NCBI GenBank assembly: GCA_944383195.1
Contig: CALWOP010000008.1
Span: 1 to 37,090 of the forward strand
Source of the DNA: an uncultured Oscillospiraceae bacterium
GTDB taxonomy: Bacteria; Bacillota; Clostridia; Oscillospirales; Oscillospiraceae
Length of the DNA: 37,090 bases
Reading direction: 5' to 3'
Shown here: positions 1-7,103 of the stretch, in pieces
Layout: every line of letters begins with the position of its first letter
Numbering within the stretch: the stretch's first letter is position 1
Notes under the pieces: model-generated
What the model saw: only the letters and a program-made list of their open reading frames with translations
Databases searched by the model: none
What the model was told of the DNA's origin: nothing
Translations under genes and position numbers: made by a program

Positions 1-47
1 CCCGCTCCGTGCTACACTGATAAACACGAAAGCGAGGCTTGATTAAA

Positions 48-254
48 ATGCTATATGCCTGTGATAATTGCCATTACCTGTTCCTTAGAACGTCTGAGGA
101 GACATGCCCAGATTGCGGGAAGGCCACGATAAGGCCGGCAACACCGGAGGAACAAGAAGATTATTTGAATCGCTCGAAAGAAAATCTTTGGAAAGAAGAT
201 TTGAATGACTGTCACATAGATTTGGCAGGATCGGGGTCTCAGATTGACTTCTAA
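48..254 (+). CDS. Small zinc-ribbon protein of unknown function
   Basis: A 68-residue protein with two cysteine knuckles: CDNC at residues 5-8 and CPDC at 20-23. This spacing fits a rubredoxin-like zinc ribbon. The rest is acidic and charged, with no membrane segment or signal peptide. The ATG at 48 is preferred over an upstream in-frame TTG at 39, because the purine-rich GCGAGG at about 32-37 is about 10 nt from the ATG but overlaps the TTG. It is convergent with lysS and separated from it by a strong hairpin. I do not recognise a characterised family. Similar small CxxC proteins are common in Clostridia and may bind nucleic acid or partner proteins, but no function can be assigned from sequence alone. 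Confidence 0.65.
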   Translation: MLYACDNCHYLFLRTSEETCPDCGKATIRPATPEEQEDYLNRSKENLWKEDLNDCHIDLAGSGSQIDF

Positions 255-307
255 TTCAGCACATATCTATTTCTGGAACTTTCCTGAATAAAAATGCGAA
301 GAAATGC

Positions 308-348
308 AAAAAATTGCGCCCACAGCTCAACCGCTGTGGGCGCAATTT
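308..348. terminator. Bidirectional intrinsic terminator between the zinc-ribbon gene and lysS
   Basis: A perfect 16-bp stem (311-326 with 333-348, 6-nt loop) is rich in GC. On the minus strand it is followed by six T residues (308-313), so it can end lysS transcripts. On the plus strand a shorter T-rich tract follows, so it can also end the zinc-ribbon transcript. It lies about 140 nt beyond the lysS stop. Confidence 0.85.
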
Positions 349-370
349 CATTTAGGAAACTCTTTATAAA

Positions 371-436
371 CTGGTGTAAAATCAGGTGTAAAATCGCGTC
401 GTTGGTGGATCCAACTGGTGTAAAACTGGTGTAAAA
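371..436. repeat. Four phased copies of an 11-bp repeat, CTGGTGTAAAA
   Basis: Copies start at 371, 383 (one mismatch, CAGGTGTAAAA), 415 and 426, all in the same orientation. The start-to-start distances are 12, 32 and 11 bp, close to 1, 3 and 1 helical turns, so all four sites face the same side of the DNA. The array sits 55-120 bp beyond the lysS stop codon. The arrangement resembles protein-binding iterons or integrase arm-type sites. The binding protein is unknown. Confidence 0.6.
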
Positions 437-489
437 CCGCTCTTTCTGGCTTATGAAAAACCCGCAATCCCTTGTGCCGCAACGGGTCC

Positions 490-1992
490 TCAATCGAGTG
501 GCTTCATCGTCGGGAACAAAATGACCTCACGGATGGAGTCAGAATTGGTCAGCAGCATGACACACCGATCGATGCCGATGCCCAGGCCGCCCGTGGGAGG
601 CATACCGTACTCCAGAGCGGTGAGGAAGTCCTCGTCCATCATGCCGGCCTCTTCATCTCCCTTGTCCCGCAGCTCCACCTGCTTCTGGAAGCGCTGGCGC
701 TGGTCAATGGGATCGTTGAGCTCGGAGAAGGCATTGCCCATCTCGCTGTGGCAGATAAACAGCTCAAAACGCTCGGTAAGCCGGGGCTCCTTGGGGGAGC
801 GCTTGGCCAGGGGGGACACATCCACCGGGTGCATGGTGATAAAGGTGGGCTGAATGAGCTTCTCCTCCACCTTCTGGTCAAAGCACTCGTAGAGGGCGTT
901 GCCCCAGGTCTTGTCGGCAGTCTCAGGCAGTTCTACGCCGATGGACTTGGCAGCAGCCACAGCCTCCTCATCGGAGGTGATGGCCATAAAGTCGATGCCG
1001 CAGTACTGCTTTACCGCCTCGTGCATGGGCAGGCGGGGCCAGCCGGGGGTCAGGTCGATCTTCTCCCCCTGCCACTCCACCTGATAGGTACCCAGGATCT
1101 TCTGGGCGGCGGAGGACAGCAGATCTTCAAACAGGTCCATCATGTCGTTGAAGTCGGCATAGGCCTGGTAGAGCTCAATGGTGGTGAACTCGGGGTTGTG
1201 CTTGGGGTCCATGCCCTCGTTGCGAAAGATACGCCCGATCTCGTACACCCGGTCCATACCGCCCACAATGAGCCGCTTCAGAGGCAGCTCGGTGGCGATA
1301 CGCATATACATATCGATATCCAGGGTGTTGTGGTGAGTGATAAAGGGCCGGGCAGTGGCGCCGCCGGAGATGGTGTTGAGGACGGGAGTCTCCACCTCCA
1401 TAAAGCCCCGGCCGTCCATGAAGTCACGGACGTGCTTGATAAACTTGGAACGGATGATGAAGTTGCGCTTCACCTCAGGGTTGACGATCAGGTCCACATA
1501 CCGCTGACGATAGCGAAGTTCCGTATTGGTCAGGCCGTGGAACTTCTCAGGCAGGGGCAGCAGCGACTTGCTCAGCAGCTGCACCCGCACCACACGCACG
1601 GACATCTCGCCCCGCTGGGTGCGGAACACCACGCCGTGGACACCCACGATGTCACCGATGTCGTACTTCTTGAAGCGATCGTACTCCTCCTCATCCATCT
1701 CGTCCTTCCGGGCGTAGAGCTGGATGCGGCCGGACTTGTCCTGCAGATCGCAGAAGGACACCTTGCCCATGCCCCGCTTGGACATGAGCCGCCCGGCAAT
1801 GGAGACTTCGCTGCCCTCCAAAGCGTCAAAGTTCGCTTTGATGTTGGCGGAGTCGTTGTTCACCTCATAACGGGTGACCTGAAAGGGGTCGTTCCCCTCC
1901 TCCTGGAGCTTGGAGAGCTTGTCCCGGCGGATCTGCAGCAGCTGGGAGAGATTCTCCTCCTGGGGAACATTCTGATTGTTCTTCTCGGCCAT
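490..1992 (-). CDS. lysS: Lysyl-tRNA synthetase, class II
   Basis: This enzyme charges tRNA-Lys with lysine in the cytoplasm using ATP. The 500 residues match the usual length of bacterial class II LysRS. An N-terminal OB-fold anticodon-binding domain (about residues 60-170) precedes the class II catalytic core. Motif 2 is visible as [15 protein letters not shown] and motif 3 as [15 protein letters not shown] near the C-terminus. It begins 47 nt after the greA stop on the same strand, so a greA-lysS operon is likely, an arrangement common in Firmicutes. No T-box leader was seen. A weak hairpin with a T5 run lies just after the stop (about 460-485), and a strong terminator lies further on at 308-348. 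Confidence 0.97.
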   Translation of the reverse strand: MAEKNNQNVPQEENLSQLLQIRRDKLSKLQEEGNDPFQVTRYEVNNDSANIKANFDALEGSEVSIAGRLMSKRGMGKVSFCDLQDKSGRIQLYARKDEMDEEEYDRFKKYDIGDIVGVHGVVFRTQRGEMSVRVVRVQLLSKSLLPLPEKFHGLTNTELRYRQRYVDLIVNPEVKRNFIIRSKFIKHVRDFMDGRGFMEVETPVLNTISGGATARPFITHHNTLDIDMYMRIATELPLKRLIVGGMDRVYEIGRIFRNEGMDPKHNPEFTTIELYQAYADFNDMMDLFEDLLSSAAQKILGTYQVEWQGEKIDLTPGWPRLPMHEAVKQYCGIDFMAITSDEEAVAAAKSIGVELPETADKTWGNALYECFDQKVEEKLIQPTFITMHPVDVSPLAKRSPKEPRLTERFELFICHSEMGNAFSELNDPIDQRQRFQKQVELRDKGDEEAGMMDEDFLTALEYGMPPTGGLGIGIDRCVMLLTNSDSIREVILFPTMKPLD

Positions 1993-2039
1993 CTGTGACC
2001 ACTCCTATCTGTTTCGGCCCATAGGCCAAGTCTAAATAA

Positions 2040-2513
2040 TTACCGCTCTACCTTGAGGATCTTGTACGCCACGGGGCCGGCAGGGGCGTCCACCGTCACA
2101 TCGTCCCCGGGGTTTTTGCCCAGCAGGGCACGTCCGAAAGGAGAATCCTCAGAAATGGCGCCGTTCATGGGGTCGGCCTCCTGAGAGCCCACGATCTTGT
2201 AGGTCTCCTCCTCGTTAAACTCCTTGTCCAGCACAGTGACCGTGGAGCCCAGGCGGATATAATCCCCGTCGTTCTCCTCTTCTTCGATCACCACATAGTT
2301 GGACAAAATTTCCTCCAGCTCCGCCATACGGGAGTAGAGCTTGCCCTGTTCGTTCTTGGCCTCGTCATACTCGCTGTTCTCGCTGAGGTCGCCGAAGGAG
2401 CGGGCCTCCTTGATGAGCTCGGCCACCTCTTTTTCCCGGACGGTCTTCAGATAATTCATCTCGTCCTGCAATTCCTTGAGCCGCTGGGGGCTCAGCTTGT
2501 ATTCCTTTGCCAT
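2040..2513 (-). CDS. greA: Transcription elongation factor GreA
   Basis: GreA rescues backtracked RNA polymerase by stimulating cleavage of the nascent transcript. The 157-residue protein has the N-terminal antiparallel coiled coil carrying the acidic tip (GDLSENSEYDEAKNEQG) and a C-terminal FKBP-like domain (INGAISEDSPFGRALLGKNPGD-type segment). The ATG at 2513 is chosen over an upstream in-frame ATG at 2525, because the protein then begins MAKEYKLSPQ, typical of the family, with GAGG a few bases upstream. It is first in an operon with lysS. Its leader, from a perfect consensus promoter, contains a terminator-like hairpin ending about 20 nt before the start codon, which suggests attenuation. 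Confidence 0.96.
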   Translation of the reverse strand: MAKEYKLSPQRLKELQDEMNYLKTVREKEVAELIKEARSFGDLSENSEYDEAKNEQGKLYSRMAELEEILSNYVVIEEEENDGDYIRLGSTVTVLDKEFNEEETYKIVGSQEADPMNGAISEDSPFGRALLGKNPGDDVTVDAPAGPVAYKILKVER

Positions 2514-2533
2514 AGTACCTCGCACACCTTTCC

Positions 2534-2559
2534 AAAAAATGACCCGGAGCGGCTCCGGG
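2534..2559 (-). terminator. Terminator or attenuator hairpin in the greA leader
   Basis: On the minus strand an 8-bp inverted repeat (CCCGGAGC/GCTCCGGG, 2559-2543) is followed by TCA and six T residues (2539-2534). It lies between the consensus promoter at 2648-2676 and the greA start. It could end read-through from the upstream gene, but any greA transcript from the mapped promoter must also pass it. Confidence 0.7.
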
Positions 2560-2614
2560 CATCACGCATTGGCGCGGAAATGTCTTGTTGTTTTGCTCCC
2601 ATCCGCCCGCACCG

Positions 2615-3352
2615 TCATTGGGTGGGTATAAGGATGGATTCTGTGTCATTATATGTGCTTGGCCCGGTTCTGTCAAGTATTTTTATGTCCTCCGGGGCCA
2701 GTTTTCCCCCCTCCCACAGGGCCGCCAGCAGGGGCAGGTTTTCCCGGTCCTCCTGTGCCAGCTCCGGCGCCGCCAGGGCCAGTCCTGCCAGCCGAGGCTG
2801 GGGGCCATAAAGCCCCAGGTCCACCTCGTCCGTCCCCTCACGGTCCGGATGAAAGCACAGCCCCACCTGTCCGGGCGCCTCATGGGGCAAAATGGGCATT
2901 CCAAACTCCCACCGCAGCCACTCCGCCAGCTCCCGGCCGCCTCTTGGCACGTCGATCACCAGATTCCGCACCCGAGGACACAGCTCCACTGCCGCTTTCC
3001 GCACCGCCCGGTCGGCACAGCTTCCCCGCAGGGCCACAGTGGCCCGGTCGGGGGCCAGCCCCCGGCGTTCCAGGCTCTCCAAAGCCAGGGGAGCGCTCTT
3101 CGCCCGGACCAGCTGCTCCGTCTCCACCGGACGAAGACCCATGGCCCGCAGCACATTCCACCCATCAAAGCTCCCCGGCACCAGGAGTCGGGACACCCCG
3201 GCCCGGCGCAGCTCCCCTCCCGCCTTGCGCAGCCGCCGCCCGGCCCAGAAGCTGTCCGGGTCCACTTCCGCCCAAAGGATGTTCAGTCCGTATAGTCTTC
3301 CTGGAGCGGCCCGGCCCCGCCCCCGTGAGGCAAATGTCAGCTTGCCGATCAT
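2615..3352 (-). CDS. Unrecognised 245-residue protein
   Basis: A complete ORF beginning MIGKLTFASRGRG. It is rich in Arg, Ala, Leu and Gly, with no signal peptide, membrane segment or cofactor motif. Alternating hydrophobic strands and helices such as VRNLVIDVPRGGRELAEWL (middle of the protein) suggest a Rossmann-like alpha/beta fold, with conserved-looking Cys residues in GSCADRAV and VELCPRV. A strong sequence similarity to a known family was not recognised. It stands alone on the minus strand. An upstream CATAGAAT element with an ATA-containing -35 region about 13 bp away resembles a sigma-E mother-cell promoter, so a sporulation role is possible but speculative. Its 3' end contains the greA promoter. 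Confidence 0.7.
   Translation of the reverse strand: MIGKLTFASRGRGRAAPGRLYGLNILWAEVDPDSFWAGRRLRKAGGELRRAGVSRLLVPGSFDGWNVLRAMGLRPVETEQLVRAKSAPLALESLERRGLAPDRATVALRGSCADRAVRKAAVELCPRVRNLVIDVPRGGRELAEWLRWEFGMPILPHEAPGQVGLCFHPDREGTDEVDLGLYGPQPRLAGLALAAPELAQEDRENLPLLAALWEGGKLAPEDIKILDRTGPSTYNDTESILIPTQ
2648..2676 (-). promoter_or_regulatory. Consensus sigma-A promoter for greA-lysS
   Basis: The minus strand carries TTGACA (2676-2671), a 17-bp spacer and TATAAT (2653-2648), a perfect match in both boxes and in spacing. It lies inside the last codons of the upstream 245-residue ORF. Expected transcription start is near 2641, giving a leader of about 127 nt before greA. Confidence 0.9.
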
Positions 3353-3436
3353 AGGCGCTTCCCCCTTTCCCGTTCATTCTATGTGCGCCGCGGCCAGGTT
3401 ATTTCCCGATCCCCCCATATCCGCCCCACAACGAAG

Positions 3437-3470
3437 CACCGGGACCGGCTGCCCAATGCCGGTCCCGGTG
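3437..3470 (-). terminator. Hairpin downstream of the DUF4349 gene
   Basis: A perfect 13-bp GC-rich stem (3437-3449 with 3458-3470, 8-nt loop) lies about 45 nt beyond the DUF4349 stop codon. Only a weak T-rich stretch follows on the minus strand, so terminator function is likely but not certain. Confidence 0.6.
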
Positions 3471-3514
3471 TGTATGGATTTACTCAATGATTCCACGGAA
3501 AGAATTTCACTTTT

Positions 3515-4483
3515 TTATTCCGAGTCCTCCGGCTTTTGCTTGGGCGTTGTGGTCTTCTTCCATTTCCGATAGCCGATCGTACCGCCTATCGCCACGGCTG
3601 CCGCCAGGATGACCAGGGCAACAGCGTTATAAGACACCCACACCAGCAGCTCCTGGCTGCCCGTGACCAAGCCCTCCAGACTGGCTTTGAATCCAGCTGC
3701 CATCCGGGAGCCCAGAGAGGCGGTCTCCCCCACTTCCTGAGTGACCTTACTGACCTCGTTCAGATAAATGGTAAAGGTAGAAAAGCCAATGAGGGCATCG
3801 TAGCGGTTGAGGGTGGAGGTGTACTGCTCAATCTGATATTCCACCTCGCTGAGGGCGTTTTCCAGCGAGATGATATCCTCCATGGTCTCCGCCTTCTCCA
3901 GCAGCTCCAATAGCCGCTCCTGCTTGGTGCGCTGTGTCTTCAGCCGGGACTCGGTATCGTAGTACTGCTCCCCCACGTCCTCGCTGCTCTCGGTGAGCTG
4001 GGTCACATAGCCCAGGTCCCCGGAGGCAGACAGGAACGCCTGATACTTTTCCACCGGAATGCGCACCACATACTCTCCGCTGCGCTGGGCGTTTACATCC
4101 CGGTAGCTACCCCCATACACCGAGGAACGCTCAAAGTAGCCCCCGTACTGCTCCACCAGTTCCTGGAGGGACTGCGCCGCCTGGTCAAACTGGGTGGTCT
4201 GGATAGACAGCTCCGCCCGGCGGATAAGTTTTGCAGAGCTGTTCTGATAGACGGAGCTGCCCCCATCCTCTCCCACCGCCGCAGACTGAGACTCCTGGGG
4301 CGCGGCAGGCTGGTAAAGCTCCATATCCATCCCCGTCCCGCCGCTGCTTCCGTACTCCACCGAGGCGGCGCTGGATGCGGCGGTATCACCCGCAGCCATA
4401 TTTGCAGAGCTTCCCCCGCCGCAGGCGGAGCACAACAGCAGCAGCGCGGCAAGGCACAGGGCAAAGCACTTTTTTCCTTTCAT
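3515..4483 (-). CDS. DUF4349 domain lipoprotein
   Basis: A 322-residue predicted lipoprotein. The N-terminal signal sequence ends in the lipobox LCSAC, with lipidation expected at Cys21, followed by a low-complexity Gly/Ser/Ala linker. The central part (about 90-270) matches the DUF4349 pattern: AELSIQT near the start, a YVVRIPVEKYQAFLSA strand-helix segment, and a charged coiled coil around RLKTQRTKQERLLELLEKAE. A single C-terminal transmembrane helix (VALVILAAAVAIGG) is followed by a basic tail. DUF4349 proteins are surface proteins of unknown function, often encoded near ECF sigma/anti-sigma genes. The ATG has GGGAGG a few bases upstream. An ECF-type promoter is visible at 4518-4545. Confidence 0.88.
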   Translation of the reverse strand: MKGKKCFALCLAALLLLCSACGGGSSANMAAGDTAASSAASVEYGSSGGTGMDMELYQPAAPQESQSAAVGEDGGSSVYQNSSAKLIRRAELSIQTTQFDQAAQSLQELVEQYGGYFERSSVYGGSYRDVNAQRSGEYVVRIPVEKYQAFLSASGDLGYVTQLTESSEDVGEQYYDTESRLKTQRTKQERLLELLEKAETMEDIISLENALSEVEYQIEQYTSTLNRYDALIGFSTFTIYLNEVSKVTQEVGETASLGSRMAAGFKASLEGLVTGSQELLVWVSYNAVALVILAAAVAIGGTIGYRKWKKTTTPKQKPEDSE

Positions 4484-4517
4484 GGTGATCCTCCCTTTCT
4501 TTTCGCTTCTATCTCTT

Positions 4518-4545
4518 TAGACGAAAAAAGAAACGAGCAGTTGCA
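4518..4545 (-). promoter_or_regulatory. Candidate ECF sigma promoter for the DUF4349 lipoprotein
   Basis: The minus strand reads TGCAAC (4545-4540), 16 bp, then CGTCTA (4523-4518). An AAC-type -35 and a CGTC-type -10 at this spacing are the hallmark of Firmicutes ECF sigma factors. No comparable sigma-A promoter was seen upstream of this gene. No ECF sigma gene is present in the window. Confidence 0.55.
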
Positions 4546-4571
4546 CCTTTTTTCAAATTTTTTCATAGGAT
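4544..4571 (+). promoter_or_regulatory. Candidate sporulation (sigma-K-like) promoter for the amidase operon
   Basis: CACC (4544-4547), 16 bp, then CATAGGAT (4564-4571) fits the sigma-K pattern mACm-N16-CATAnnnT. It lies 26 bp before the amidase start codon. It overlaps the divergent ECF-like promoter by two bases. Confidence 0.4.
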
Positions 4572-4597
4572 GGGCAAAAACAGGAGGTGTTTTCTTT

Positions 4598-5338
4598 ATG
4601 CCCATTATCTATCTCTCTCCCTCCACCCAGGAGTTCAATTATTATGTCAACGGTGGGACGGAAGAATACTATATGAATCTGCTGGCCGACAAGATGGTCC
4701 CCTATCTGGACGCCTCAGGCATCCGCTATTCCCGAAACACCCCGGACATGACCGCCGCCTCCTCCATTGCCGCCTCCAACGCAGGGAATTACGATCTGCA
4801 CTTTGCCCTCCACTCCAATGCCGCGGCTGGAGACCAGGCCGGAAAGGCCAAAGGCTCCATTGTTTTCTACTACCCCACCAGTGCTCCGGGCAAACGGGCG
4901 GCAGAGCTGGTGGCGGACGGTCTGAAAACCATTTACCCTGACCCAAACCTGGTGCGCACCCAGTCCACCACCACCCTGGGAGAGGTGGCAAAGGTCCGCG
5001 CCCCGGGGATTTTGCTGGAGCTGGCCTTCCACGACAACCCGGAAGATGCGGCCTGGATCAAAAATAATTTGGATGAGGTGGCACGGATCTTGGTGCTGGC
5101 CCTCACGGAATATTTTGACATTCCCTTTTTTGAGACTGAAAACCGCCGTCCCGGCGTGGTGGATGTAAATTGGGGCAAGCTCAACATCCGCGCCCGTCCC
5201 TCCACCGATTCCCCCATTCTGACCCAAGCCCCCGACGGGGCACCGCTCACCATCATCAACACCGCAAACGGCTGGCACCTGGTGAACTTCAACGGCACCA
5301 TCGGCTATGCCAATGCCGACTACATCACCCTGCTGTAA
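4598..5338 (+). CDS. N-acetylmuramoyl-L-alanine amidase with C-terminal SH3 domain
   Basis: A predicted peptidoglycan amidase of 246 residues. An Amidase_3-type zinc hydrolase domain (1-175) is followed by a bacterial SH3 domain (about 188-246; NWGKLNIRARPSTDSPIL). Likely metal and catalytic positions are Glu22 or Glu23 in GGTEEYYM, His72 in ALHSNAAAG and Glu141 in LLELAFHDN. The usual first ligand in a DPGHGG motif is replaced by LSPSTQEFNYYV, a variant I associate with clostridial and bacillar members. There is no signal peptide, as in several spore-associated hydrolases. The ATG at 4598 is chosen because AGGAGGTG lies 8-10 nt upstream; the longer ORF from 4541 has no such site. It is followed 12 nt later by the LysM-GH18 gene. 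Confidence 0.88.
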   Translation: MPIIYLSPSTQEFNYYVNGGTEEYYMNLLADKMVPYLDASGIRYSRNTPDMTAASSIAASNAGNYDLHFALHSNAAAGDQAGKAKGSIVFYYPTSAPGKRAAELVADGLKTIYPDPNLVRTQSTTTLGEVAKVRAPGILLELAFHDNPEDAAWIKNNLDEVARILVLALTEYFDIPFFETENRRPGVVDVNWGKLNIRARPSTDSPILTQAPDGAPLTIINTANGWHLVNFNGTIGYANADYITLL

Positions 5339-5350
5339 GGAGGATCGCCC

Positions 5351-6631
5351 ATGGACATTCATGTCGTGCGACCTGGAGATACCCTCTACCGCCTGGCCCG
5401 GCAATACGGGGTCCCCATGGACCGGCTTCTTCATGACAACCGGCTCCCCGACCCCTCCCAGCTGGTGGTGGGGCAGACCATTGTGATCCGTTACCCCGTC
5501 CTCACCTACACCGTGAAAGAGGGGGATACCCTCTGGTCCATCGCCCAGGCCCACGCCTCCACCGTCCGCGCCCTGCTGCGCAATAACCCCAATCTCCAGG
5601 GCAAGGATCTGCTCTATCCCGGCCAAGTGCTGGTCATCCAATACCAGGACCGGCCCCAAGGCGTCCTCACGGTCAACAGCTATGCCTACCCCTGGATCGA
5701 CCGCTCCCTGCTTACGGCTACTCTGCCCTACCTGTCTCAGCTCACCCCATTCACCCATCGCTTTACCAGCGATGGGACGCTGATCCCTCCGGATGACGAA
5801 GTGCTGATCTCCGCCGCGCTCCAGTCCAGTGTGTCGCCGCTGCTGTGCCTGGCCAACCTGGACGAAAACGACCGTTTCTCCAGCCAGCTGGCCCAGCAGC
5901 TACTCAACGATGCGCAGGCCCAGGACCGTCTGATCGCCGCCGTTCTGGACGCGGTGGAGCGCAAAGAGTATCGAGGGGTAGATGTGGACTTTGAATATGT
6001 GTATGGAGAGGATGCGGCAAACTACGCTGGCTTTCTCACCCGTCTCCGGGCATCCCTTGCCCCCAAACAACTGCCCCTGTCGGTGGCCTTAGCCGCAAAA
6101 ACCCAGGATGACCAGCCCGGGCGGCTCTACGAGGGGCACGACTATGGCCTGATCGCCCAGGCAGTGGATCACGCCCTGCTGATGACCTATGACTGGGGCT
6201 ATGTGAGCGGCCCGCCCATGGCGGTGGCTCCGCTGCCCCAGGTGCGGGAGGTGGTGAAGTACGCCCTTACCCACTTCAAACGGGAACAGCTCTATTTGGG
6301 TATCCCAAATTACGGCTATAATTGGCCCGTGCCCTTCAAAGAGGGGAACCGGGCGGTGTCCGTGGGCAATCAGGAGGCCGTCCGCCTGGCCTGGGATCGG
6401 CACGCCGCCATCCGTTTTGATGAAACCGCCCAGGCTCCCTGGTTCCGTTATGTGGACGAAAACGGGCAGGAGCGGGAAGTGTGGTTTGAAGATGCCCGTA
6501 GCATCCAGGCAAAAATCAGGCTGGCACTGGAATATGGCCTGCATGGGGTAGGTTACTGGAATCTGGACCGGCCTTTCCCCCAGAACTGGGTGATACTCGC
6601 ATCCACTGCCAGCATCGCCTCCCAGGTGTAA
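5351..6631 (+). CDS. Spore cortex-lytic type glycosidase, LysM-LysM-GH18 (SleL/YaaH-like)
   Basis: A 426-residue protein with two N-terminal LysM peptidoglycan-binding repeats (about 2-46 and 52-96; VRPGDTLYRLARQYGV and VKEGDTLWSIAQAHAS). A GH18 TIM-barrel domain follows (about 105-420). The GH18 active-site motif appears as GVDVDFEY (209-216), with Glu215 as the predicted acid/base. This architecture matches SleL/YaaH N-acetylglucosaminidases, which degrade spore cortex during germination. There is no signal peptide, consistent with mother-cell synthesis and assembly into the spore coat. Strong SD (AAGGAGG) and close spacing place it in an operon with the amidase, so the two probably attack the same spore or cell-wall substrate. 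Confidence 0.9.
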   Translation: MDIHVVRPGDTLYRLARQYGVPMDRLLHDNRLPDPSQLVVGQTIVIRYPVLTYTVKEGDTLWSIAQAHASTVRALLRNNPNLQGKDLLYPGQVLVIQYQDRPQGVLTVNSYAYPWIDRSLLTATLPYLSQLTPFTHRFTSDGTLIPPDDEVLISAALQSSVSPLLCLANLDENDRFSSQLAQQLLNDAQAQDRLIAAVLDAVERKEYRGVDVDFEYVYGEDAANYAGFLTRLRASLAPKQLPLSVALAAKTQDDQPGRLYEGHDYGLIAQAVDHALLMTYDWGYVSGPPMAVAPLPQVREVVKYALTHFKREQLYLGIPNYGYNWPVPFKEGNRAVSVGNQEAVRLAWDRHAAIRFDETAQAPWFRYVDENGQEREVWFEDARSIQAKIRLALEYGLHGVGYWNLDRPFPQNWVILASTASIASQV

Positions 6632-6707
6632 TTGGGGAAGGGGCTGGATTTTCCCGGCGGGGTGTAGTACAATAGCCCCAACATTGTTTACAAAGGAGGA
6701 CATCTCT

Positions 6708-7100
6708 ATGTCTGTTACTGTTGGTCTGAAAGGCCGGGCTGAGAGCCTGGTCAGCGATCAGAACACCGCCCAGGCCGCCTGTTCCGGGGCCCTGCCGGTC
6801 TTCGGCACCCCCTTTATGTGCGCGCTCATGGAGGAGGCCGCCTGGAAGTCCATCGCCCCCCACCTGGAAGCGGGCCAGAGCACCGTGGGCACCAAGCTGG
6901 ACATCACCCACGACTCCGCCACCCCTGTGGGCATGAAGGTCTGGGCGGAGAGTGAGGTCACGGAAGTGGACGGCAAGCGCCTGGTGCTGAAGGTCGCCGC
7001 CTACGACGAAAAGGGCCTCATCGGGCAGGGCACCCACGAGCGGTTTATCATCACGGATGAGCGCTTCCTGGCCAAAACAGCAAAAAAGCTGGAGGGCTGA
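6708..7100 (+). CDS. Hotdog-fold thioesterase, FlK (fluoroacetyl-CoA thioesterase) family
   Basis: A 130-residue single hotdog domain. In FlK the catalytic residues are Thr42, Glu50 and His76. Here Thr34 (in FGTPFM), Glu42 (in ALMEEAAW) and His68 (in DITHDS) have exactly the same spacing (8 and 26). This strongly supports an acyl-CoA thioesterase of this family. The natural substrate in gut Firmicutes is unknown, and fluoroacetyl-CoA specificity should not be assumed. The ATG at 6708 has AAAGGAGG 7-8 nt upstream; an earlier in-frame start at 6684 has none. The next gene starts 3 nt after its stop, so the two are co-transcribed. Confidence 0.87.
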   Translation: MSVTVGLKGRAESLVSDQNTAQAACSGALPVFGTPFMCALMEEAAWKSIAPHLEAGQSTVGTKLDITHDSATPVGMKVWAESEVTEVDGKRLVLKVAAYDEKGLIGQGTHERFIITDERFLAKTAKKLEG

Positions 7101-7103
7101 GGG

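Noticed and set aside
371..436. Possible CRISPR array
   Set aside because: Repeats are only 11 bp, with spacings of 11, 12 and 32 bp and no spacer-like units or cas genes.
251..493. 80-codon minus-strand ORF across the phased repeats
   Set aside because: It reads through the terminator hairpin and the repeat array, has no SD, and runs into lysS.
472..1998. 508-codon plus-strand ORF opposite lysS
   Set aside because: It is a codon-bias mirror of lysS: low-complexity His/Leu/Gly/Gln-rich product, no ribosome-binding site and no family resemblance.
2514..2676. T-box riboswitch for greA-lysS
   Set aside because: The leader is too short and lacks a recognisable T-box sequence or specifier stem.
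2585..3354. Overlapping plus-strand ORFs opposite the 245-residue protein
   Set aside because: Pro/Arg/Ser-rich mirror frames without SD; the minus-strand frame has the better amino-acid composition.
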